NCBI GenBank assembly: GCA_037968575.1
Contig: JBBKVR010000043.1
Location: 1 to 6,388, forward strand
Direction: 5' to 3'
Source: UBA2137 sp037968575
GTDB lineage: Bacteria; Pseudomonadota; Alphaproteobacteria; Micavibrionales; Micavibrionaceae
Length of the DNA stretch: 6,388 nt
Shown: piece by piece, positions 1 through 5,334 of the stretch
How positions within the stretch are numbered: position 1 is the first letter of the stretch
Layout of the letters: each line of letters starts with the position of its first letter
The notes under the pieces: generated by a model
Database searches by the model: none
What the model was told of the DNA's origin: nothing
What the model saw: the letters and a program-made list of their open reading frames with translations, nothing else
Translations under genes and position numbers: made by a program

Positions 1-252
1 AAGGAAGCTATAGCGCAAAAAGATATTAAAGATACCGAAGAAGAATTGGGTGATTTACTGTTTGTTTTGGCTAATTTAGCGCGCTCCCTCAAAATTGATG
101 CGGAAGAAAGCGCCCGCAAGGCAAACAATAAATTCATCAAACGTTACAATGGGATGTTAAGTGATTCTAAATCAAATAATAAAGCGTTTAGCGAGCTTGA
201 TTTAGAAGAAATGGAAGAACTGTGGCAGGCACAAAAGTCTAAAAAAGCCTAA
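1..252 (+). CDS. mazG: MazG, nucleoside triphosphate pyrophosphohydrolase (3' end only)
   Basis: MazG hydrolyses NTPs and dNTPs to the monophosphate and pyrophosphate, removing aberrant or excess nucleotides in the cytoplasm. The frame is open from base 1, so the gene begins left of the window; 83 C-terminal residues are visible. They include the metal-binding ExxD signature within EEELGD (visible residues 13-18), followed by LLFVLANLAR and the KANNKFIKRY helix, all typical of the MazG fold. The closing segment with EEMEELWQAQ resembles the extreme C-terminus of two-domain MazG, so this is probably the second, catalytic domain. A TTG at 46 could be taken as a start, but homologous sequence continues upstream of it, so it is internal. 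The stop TAA (250-252) overlaps the stop of the convergent hflX gene. Family assignment is confident; the N-terminal domain cannot be seen. Confidence 0.93.
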   Translation, partial: KEAIAQKDIKDTEEELGDLLFVLANLARSLKIDAEESARKANNKFIKRYNGMLSDSKSNNKAFSELDLEEMEELWQAQKSKKA

Positions 253-1541
253 GTTTTATAACCAAATAAACTCTCAAACTTTTCTATTTGAGCATTCTCC
301 ATCAAAATTTTAACTACGGTCATGTTGTTTTTATGATTTTCATCCTGTGACCTTACATCCCCATGTGCATGAAGCCATGCCAACGCTTTTCCATCCTTAA
401 ATGGGATATCTATTTCAAACTCTTTAGCTGAGCGCATAAGTGTTTTTTCAATAATGCTTAGTAACTTATCCGTGTTTTCCCCTGTAGCAGCTGACACAGG
501 CACAATCTGTTCACGTTTTTGAGGAAGCTGTCGTGCCCCCTTCTCTAACAAATCTATTTTATTAAGAACTTCGATAACGCGCTCATCTTCTTGATAGGTA
601 ATGCCCAAATCCTTCAAAATAGAAATAACATTATCTTTCTGCTGTTCACTATCTTCAGCTACGTAATCACGAACATGCACAACAACATCCGCATAGAGAA
701 CTTGTTCCAACGTTGCACGGAAAGCCTCAACTAATTGTGTAGGTAAATCTGTAATAAAGCCCACTGTATCCGATAAAATGGCTTCCCTACCATTGGGCAA
801 GGTTAAGGCTCTCATCGTTGGGTCAAGAGTTGCAAAAAGCAAATCCTCAGCAAAGACATTTGAATCCGTTAGGTAATTGAACAGCGTAGATTTACCTGCA
901 TTGGTATAACCAACAAGTGCGACAACAGGGTAAGGCACTTTATCTCTATTCTTGCGTTGTAAGTCTCGATTTTGTCGAACTTTTTCAAGTTGTTTCTTGA
1001 GGCTAATTATTTTCTCGTCAATTAAACGGCGGTCAATTTCAATTTGACGCTCTCCTGGACCACCCATAAAACCCGCACCACCACGTTGACGCTCAAGGTG
1101 CGTCCATGAACGGACGAGGCGTGAGCGTTGGTAATTAAGCGCTGCCAATTCAACTTGAATACGCCCCTCTTTTGTTTGTGCCCGCTCCCCAAAAATTTCA
1201 AGAATAAGTCCTGTTCTATCAATAACCTTACAAGACCATAATCTCTCCAAGTTGCGTTGTTGCACAGGTGATAACTGCGCATTTACAATCACCAAATCAG
1301 GCTCTAAATCTTTAAAACTCTCTTTGAAATCTTCACAAACTCCCTTCCCTAAATAGGTGGAGGGGACAATTTTATTAAGAGAAATGATTTTCGTATCAAG
1401 GACTTTAAGATGAATAGCTTGAGCTAAGCCTTCCAGTTCCTCACATTCACGCTCAAGCGAGCGCTCGTTACTCTCTTTCTTGAGAACAGGATGAACGAGA
1501 TAGACACTCCCAGAGGAATGATCAGTATTGTGGTAAGTCAT
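249..1541 (-). CDS. hflX: HflX, ribosome-associated GTPase
   Basis: HflX is a GTPase that binds the 50S subunit; in studied bacteria it splits stalled or hibernating 70S ribosomes after stress. The 430-residue protein is of usual length and complete. An N-terminal HflX domain (about 12-115) is followed by a charged helical linker (about 120-200) with the family signature GGPGERQIEIDRR (160-172), then the G domain: G1 GYTNAGKS (211-218), switch I FATLDPT (236-242), G3 DTVG (258-261), G4 NKID (327-330) and G5 SAATG (350-354). A C-terminal segment of about 60 residues follows. The ATG at 1539-1541 is the only sensible start, but no clear Shine-Dalgarno sequence precedes it. It lies 18 bases after hfq, so translation may be helped by coupling. 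The hfq-hflX order is the same as in enterobacteria. The 3' end overlaps mazG by 4 bases. The signature has R where many homologues have T (GPGETQ), probably a lineage variant. Confidence 0.97.
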   Translation of the reverse strand: MTYHNTDHSSGSVYLVHPVLKKESNERSLERECEELEGLAQAIHLKVLDTKIISLNKIVPSTYLGKGVCEDFKESFKDLEPDLVIVNAQLSPVQQRNLERLWSCKVIDRTGLILEIFGERAQTKEGRIQVELAALNYQRSRLVRSWTHLERQRGGAGFMGGPGERQIEIDRRLIDEKIISLKKQLEKVRQNRDLQRKNRDKVPYPVVALVGYTNAGKSTLFNYLTDSNVFAEDLLFATLDPTMRALTLPNGREAILSDTVGFITDLPTQLVEAFRATLEQVLYADVVVHVRDYVAEDSEQQKDNVISILKDLGITYQEDERVIEVLNKIDLLEKGARQLPQKREQIVPVSAATGENTDKLLSIIEKTLMRSAKEFEIDIPFKDGKALAWLHAHGDVRSQDENHKNNMTVVKILMENAQIEKFESLFGYKT

Positions 1542-1559
1542 GTTTATTTAAGAATTCAG

Positions 1560-1841
1560 CTATTCGTCTTCTGAAGTTTCTTCAGGTTCAGACTCATCTT
1601 CACCACCAACTTCTTCGTCATCATAAAGCCTCACTGGGCCGGACGGCATAATTGTGGAAATTGCGTGTTTATAGACAAGCTGAATATGTGAGTCTCTTTT
1701 TAACAGCATAGAAAAGTTGTCAAACCATGTAACAATGCCTTGCAACTTTACACCATTAACGAGAAACACGGTCACAGAAGACTTTTCTTTACGAATTGCG
1801 TTCAGAAATACGTCTTGTACGTTTTGATTTTTCTCTGACAT
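1560..1841 (-). CDS. hfq: Hfq, RNA chaperone with acidic C-terminal tail
   Basis: Hfq forms a hexameric Sm ring that pairs small RNAs with mRNAs and affects their stability and translation. The 93 residues contain the whole core: QDVFLNAIRKEK (9-20), with the basic rim patch R17-K18-E19-K20, then the Sm1 segment VFLVNGVKLQGIVTWFDNF (25-43) and the Sm2 motif YKHAISTIMPSGPV (57-70), whose K58-H59 belong to the uridine-binding proximal face. WFDNF and QLVYKHAISTI are the alphaproteobacterial version. After R71 the tail (74-93) is 13 of 20 acidic residues with no basic ones. The ATG at 1839-1841 fits the family N-terminus. An AAGGGG sits 10 bases upstream and a second AGGA lies only 1 base away. 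hflX follows after 18 bases. The 78-base gap before hfq is the largest in the window and could hold its own promoter or control site. Confidence 0.98.
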   Translation of the reverse strand: MSEKNQNVQDVFLNAIRKEKSSVTVFLVNGVKLQGIVTWFDNFSMLLKRDSHIQLVYKHAISTIMPSGPVRLYDDEEVGGEDESEPEETSEDE

Positions 1842-1919
1842 TTCCTAAGTACCCCTTTATTATTATTTTTTGTGCACCTCAATGTTGATTAATGGATAAA
1901 ATCAGGTACGGCAACCTTT
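1842..1919 (-). promoter_or_regulatory. hfq leader region: only sizeable intergenic gap, with A-rich tract next to the ribosome-binding site
   Basis: These 78 bases separate the HAD gene from hfq. Read on the minus strand, they contain an A-rich run (1856-1870) that can be divided into five consecutive A-R-N triplets (AAA AAT AAT AAT AAA), running directly into GGGG of the presumed hfq Shine-Dalgarno. An extended -10-like TG-A-TTTTAT lies at 1896-1904 without a convincing -35 at the right distance. A 5-base inverted pair, GTACC (1904-1908) and GGTAC (1850-1854), could weakly fold over the ribosome-binding site. None of these is strong alone. A separate promoter for hfq-hflX is an inference from the gap, not a demonstrated element. 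Confidence 0.3.
1852..1857 (-). promoter_or_regulatory. Probable ribosome-binding site of hfq
   Basis: AAGGGG on the minus strand, 10 bases before the ATG of hfq. It is an imperfect Shine-Dalgarno but better spaced than the AGGA at 1843-1846, which is only 1 base from the start codon. It shares two bases with the ARN-like A-rich run. Confidence 0.5.
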
Positions 1920-2585
1920 TTATGAGGTTTTCTTAATAGCGATAGGCTCTTCAAAAGCCTTCTTAAACATTGCTAAATTCTTATATACAGCAGTTTCTCC
2001 TACGTTCAATGCTGTGCCAATAAGTATTGAAGGAATTTCTAAATTTTGAGCACATTTTATATCCGTTCCTGTGTCTCCAACAAAAATAGCATTTTCTATC
2101 AATGATGAAGATAAACCCATTTCTTTCATGATATGAATAACAGGATGTTTTTCTGGTTTATCTTTTTCGGCCTCTCCTGCCCCTATCACACCACTAAAAT
2201 ACTTTTGCCAGCCTAGTACTTCAACTTCTTTTAAAAGATATCTATGTGTCTTATTCGAAACTAAAATAGAGGGTATATTTTTTTCTACCAAGAGTTGTAA
2301 TATTTCCTCAGCACCGTCCAAGGTTTCCAATTCCCTCAAATGATGTTCTTCCACGTAATTATAAAGTGCCTCATATGCTTCATCTGCACGTTCCGCATAA
2401 AGATTTGGGTACAAGACTCTTGCTGACTGATGCATGTGTGATTTGTACTCTTCTAAACTCCACAAAGATAATCCTAGCACCTCGCGTGCATGGTTATGCG
2501 CCTTATGAAGAAGCGGTAAGGTTGAAACCAATGTACCATCCCAATCGAAGACAACAAGCGATGGGTTATAAGAAAATAAATTCAT
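1920..2585 (-). CDS. HAD-superfamily hydrolase, phosphoglycolate phosphatase-like
   Basis: A 221-residue haloacid-dehalogenase-type phosphatase, probably acting on a small phosphorylated metabolite in the cytoplasm. All four HAD motifs are present: motif I DWDGTL with nucleophile D14 and acid/base D16; motif II SN at 110-111; motif III lysine K143 in DKPEKHP; and motif IV GDTGTD (170-175) with Mg-binding D171 and D175. The helical insert between motifs I and II (about 20-85) is a C1 cap, as in Gph and related enzymes, and the length is normal. The true substrate cannot be read from sequence; 2-phosphoglycolate is one possibility, and pyrophosphate, nucleotide or sugar phosphates are others. 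The ATG is 2 bases after the trkA stop, so it is probably translated by coupling; only a weak AAAG precedes it. It sits between trkA and hfq, where I do not expect a gene in the usual alphaproteobacterial order. Confidence 0.92.
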   Translation of the reverse strand: MNLFSYNPSLVVFDWDGTLVSTLPLLHKAHNHAREVLGLSLWSLEEYKSHMHQSARVLYPNLYAERADEAYEALYNYVEEHHLRELETLDGAEEILQLLVEKNIPSILVSNKTHRYLLKEVEVLGWQKYFSGVIGAGEAEKDKPEKHPVIHIMKEMGLSSSLIENAIFVGDTGTDIKCAQNLEIPSILIGTALNVGETAVYKNLAMFKKAFEEPIAIKKTS

Positions 2586-2587
2586 CT

Positions 2588-3964
2588 TTAAAATAAATCC
2601 ACATCCACACAGAAGTAATCTTCAACGTCTTGTGCGTGACCTTCCAAAGCAAACATAATAACGTGGTCCCCTGCCCTAATAATAGTATCACGACGTGGAA
2701 GAGTGAATTCATCATCTCTAATGATGGCGGCAACTTGCATCTCTTTAGGAATGTTGAGCTCAGATAATGGCGTGTTTACAATACGACAATTCTCGGAAGC
2801 TTGTGCCTCAATAAATTCAGCAAAACCGTTTCTCAAATTGTATGCTGCCTTAATACGCCCACGACGCACATGTCTCAAAATTCTTGAAACCGTAATATCT
2901 TGTGGTGAAATGATGGCATCAATATTGATGGAAAGAAGCAGATTTGCATAATTTTTGCGTGTCACGAGTGACATTGCGCGTTTACACCCAAATTGCTTAG
3001 CTTCAAGGGCGGACAAGGCGTTTGTTTCATCATCGTTACTTACAGAAATAAAGGTGTCGGCCTTAAAAACCGCGGCTTCTTTTAAAACTTCAGGATCAAG
3101 ACCATCGCCATTCAAAACCAAAACACCATTCAAATTTTCGCTTAAGAACTGTGCGCGAGCTTTATTGTGTTCGATAATTGTTAAGTTACTAGCTTCATTT
3201 TTTTCTACTAGAAGTCGTGCAAGTTCATAACCAACATTCCCACCACCAACTATGATAATTTTTTGTTTCTTTTTAGTAGAGAGCCCAAAAACACTCATAG
3301 CTCGGTCAACATCATCTGCCTTTGAGACAAAATAAACCTCGTCATTAACTTGAATCTGAGTTGAAAGGTCCGGTATAAATGCCTTCCCTTTTCTTATAAT
3401 TCCAACGATATGTGCTTTTACATCGGGAAAGAGAGAACGTAGTTGTCCAAGGGGTGTATCTAGTATCGGAGATTTATCGTCACACACAACACCAATCAAA
3501 TAAGCTTGTTCATTATGAACAGGAATAACCTCTGTGGCACCAGTGACAGCTAAACGTTCATAAATTGCCCTAGCAACTTCCATCTCAGGAGAAATAATCA
3601 CATCAATCGGCAAATGATCCCGACTAAACATATTTATCCATGCTTGATTGAGATAATCTTGGTTTCTGACGCGAGCAATTTTTTTAGGGACATTGAATAG
3701 TGAATGCGCCACCTGACAAGCAATCATGTTCACTTCATCGGAGTAGGTCACAGCCAGTAACATATCCGCATTGGAGAGACCTGCCTTGGACAAAACATCG
3801 GGGCTGGACGCATGACCAACAATACCGTTTACATCCAAATCACTAGTGATTCTATTTATTGAATTTTCATCACTATCAATAATCGTAATGTCATTATTTT
3901 CGCGTGAAAGATATTCGGCAATAGTGTAGCCCACCTTGCCAGCGCCACAAATAACTACTCTCAT
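2588..3964 (-). CDS. trkA: TrkA, NAD-binding regulatory subunit of Trk potassium uptake
   Basis: TrkA is the peripheral membrane protein that gates the TrkH/TrkG potassium channel in response to nucleotides. The 458-residue protein shows the full tandem RCK layout: first Rossmann domain with GAGKVG (7-12) and acidic D30 at the end of the second strand, first TrkA-C domain (about 145-220), second Rossmann domain with GGGNVG (240-245) and E265, then GDGLDPEVLKEA (286-297), and a second TrkA-C domain (about 375-450). There are no membrane segments, as expected. The ATG overlaps the ntrX stop (ATGA, 3961-3964), and an AAGG 8 bases upstream makes the start convincing. The channel partner TrkH is not in the window. 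The ntrX-trkA linkage is common in Alphaproteobacteria. The downstream HAD gene starts 2 bases after its TAA. Confidence 0.97.
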   Translation of the reverse strand: MRVVICGAGKVGYTIAEYLSRENNDITIIDSDENSINRITSDLDVNGIVGHASSPDVLSKAGLSNADMLLAVTYSDEVNMIACQVAHSLFNVPKKIARVRNQDYLNQAWINMFSRDHLPIDVIISPEMEVARAIYERLAVTGATEVIPVHNEQAYLIGVVCDDKSPILDTPLGQLRSLFPDVKAHIVGIIRKGKAFIPDLSTQIQVNDEVYFVSKADDVDRAMSVFGLSTKKKQKIIIVGGGNVGYELARLLVEKNEASNLTIIEHNKARAQFLSENLNGVLVLNGDGLDPEVLKEAAVFKADTFISVSNDDETNALSALEAKQFGCKRAMSLVTRKNYANLLLSINIDAIISPQDITVSRILRHVRRGRIKAAYNLRNGFAEFIEAQASENCRIVNTPLSELNIPKEMQVAAIIRDDEFTLPRRDTIIRAGDHVIMFALEGHAQDVEDYFCVDVDLF

Positions 3965-5334
3965 GTGCGCAGCCTTTTCACGTTATCCGGCAAGTCTTCA
4001 GTATCATCGTCTTTAGAGCTATTAATGTTTAATGAGCGAATTTTTCTGTGAAGTGCAGATCTTTCCATCCCAATAAAATCTGATGTTTTAGAGATATTGC
4101 CATCGAAACGAGTAATTTGTGATTTGATATATAGCGTTTCAAAAACTTCACGAGCATCTCTTAAGGGTAAGTCTAGTGCTGTTTGCATAAAATCATCACT
4201 GTCAGTATACCCCTCACCTTCCTCTTCTGTTAAATATTGGGGAAGATCATTAGCGGAAACCTTTTCTGTTTTCGGTAAAACCGAAATTTCCAACCATTCA
4301 ATAAAGTTTTTCAATTGGCGGATATTGCCTGGCCAAGAATAGGCTTTTATTTGAACAAGTGCTGAAGGAGACAGCCTTTCAACAAGGCTTTTTTCCGATT
4401 TGGTCACTTGTTTGTAAAGATCATCAATAATGCTTTCAATATCTTCCAGTCTCTCTCTCAGCATAGGAATTCTTAAAGGCACGACGCTCAAACGATAGAA
4501 AAGATCAGACTTAAAACTCTTAGATTTTACAGCATTTTCTAAATTTGACGATGTTAGGCTAATAATTCTGACTGCATAAGAAGTATTATTCAGTTTCCCT
4601 GATTGTAGAAAATATAGAAGTTTTTCTTGAGCGCTCAAGGGTAGTTTTTCTACATGGTCTAATATCAAAGTTGCTCCATCAGAGTCTTTAATTGCTCTTT
4701 CTATTTGTGCAACCATTGCCTCTTCATCATGTCCTTGGCAAATAAGAACATTAGTGGGTTCATCTTTAAGAGTTGAATTTGCATGAATAAAACGCGCAAG
4801 AGTTTTCTTGCCCGTTCCATCTTCGCCAGAAATAAGAATGCGGCTATTACTATGTGCTGCTTTTTCCGCAGCTTGGCGCAAAGACACAACAAGATTTGCT
4901 TTCCCTGTTATCTTACTAACACTGGATGTCTTTCGTTTAAGTATTTTATTTTCAGATTGCAATTTACCAAACTCAATTGCACGTTTGAGCATGACAAGAA
5001 GACGATCTGTCTTAAATGGTTTTTCTATGAAATCGTAAGCACCATTTTTAATGGCAGAAACCGCAATCTCGATTGTACTGTGCCCGCTAATCATAATCAC
5101 AGGCGTTTCAGGTTTTTCTTCCATCACCTTACCAAGTGTATTTAGGCCATCACTAGAGCCTTCTTGGAGCCATACATCCAGGATAATTGCATCAAAGGTG
5201 TTCTCTGAAAAAAGCTTAAGGGCTTCTTTTGAAGAAGCAGCAATACTCGTTTGATAACCTTCATCATCCAATATTCCCTGAAGAAGGAAACGAATATCGT
5301 CTTCATCATCAACTATAAGAATGTGGGATGTCAT
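3961..5334 (-). CDS. ntrX: NtrX, response regulator with degenerate AAA+ domain and Fis-type DNA-binding end
   Basis: NtrX is the DNA-binding partner of NtrY; in other Alphaproteobacteria the pair influences nitrogen metabolism, redox response and envelope functions. Order of domains in 457 residues: receiver (about 3-120) with acidic D9-D10, phospho-acceptor D53, S83 and K105 in EKPF; AAA+ (about 142-350) with Walker A GEDGTGKK (170-177), sensor I near RIISLTSSNL, and the sensor II loop WPGNIRQL (334-341); acidic linker (about 369-382); and a Fis-type helix-turn-helix (about 401-437) with GNISKTSDFIGMERSALHRK. The AAA+ part is unusual. The GAFTGA loop that contacts sigma54 is absent, the Walker B acid pair DE reads D226-H227, and the first of the two arginine-finger positions is K275 (FKSDLFYRL). 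It is therefore unlikely to activate sigma54 promoters in the classical way. The start ATG overlaps the ntrY stop by four bases, with GAGG 4 bases upstream. Confidence 0.95.
   Translation of the reverse strand: MTSHILIVDDEDDIRFLLQGILDDEGYQTSIAASSKEALKLFSENTFDAIILDVWLQEGSSDGLNTLGKVMEEKPETPVIMISGHSTIEIAVSAIKNGAYDFIEKPFKTDRLLVMLKRAIEFGKLQSENKILKRKTSSVSKITGKANLVVSLRQAAEKAAHSNSRILISGEDGTGKKTLARFIHANSTLKDEPTNVLICQGHDEEAMVAQIERAIKDSDGATLILDHVEKLPLSAQEKLLYFLQSGKLNNTSYAVRIISLTSSNLENAVKSKSFKSDLFYRLSVVPLRIPMLRERLEDIESIIDDLYKQVTKSEKSLVERLSPSALVQIKAYSWPGNIRQLKNFIEWLEISVLPKTEKVSANDLPQYLTEEEGEGYTDSDDFMQTALDLPLRDAREVFETLYIKSQITRFDGNISKTSDFIGMERSALHRKIRSLNINSSKDDDTEDLPDNVKRLRT
3973..3976 (-). promoter_or_regulatory. 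Ribosome-binding site of trkA inside the ntrX 3' end
   Basis: AAGG (within GAAAAGG) on the minus strand, 8 bases before the trkA ATG. It lies inside the last codons of ntrX and supports this ATG as the start despite the overlap of the two genes. Confidence 0.6.

Noticed and set aside
46..252. A 68-codon small gene starting at TTG 46
   Set aside because: The same frame is open to base 1 and carries MazG-like sequence upstream (including the start of the EEELGD motif), so it is the tail of mazG and not a separate small protein.
273..292. Inverted repeat CTCAAA-8-TTTGAG near the hflX 3' end
   Set aside because: A 6-base AT-rich stem inside the hflX coding region without a following T-tract on either strand; too weak for a terminator.
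1022..1282. Second minus-strand frame of 86 codons inside hflX
   Set aside because: It is out of frame within the conserved HflX linker region; a shadow of the real gene.
1886..1914. Sigma70-like promoter TTGCCG-17-TAATCA before hfq
   Set aside because: The -35 is fair, but the -10 matches the consensus at only two of six positions; the competing extended -10 at 1896-1904 has no -35. Neither is good enough to call.
1913..1929. Inverted repeat AACCT/AGGTT around the HAD stop codon
   Set aside because: A 5-base stem with a 7-base loop and no U-tract is expected by chance; not called as a terminator.
2703..3230. Two plus-strand open frames opposite trkA (2703-2951 and 2955-3230)
   Set aside because: They are fully antisense to the conserved second half of TrkA; the Ser/Leu-rich translations resemble no family and have no ribosome-binding site that stands out.
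4783..5145. Open plus-strand frame of 120 codons opposite ntrX
   Set aside because: It lies antisense to the conserved receiver and Walker A coding region, has no recognisable domain and a low-complexity, Phe/Arg/Cys-rich composition typical of shadow frames.
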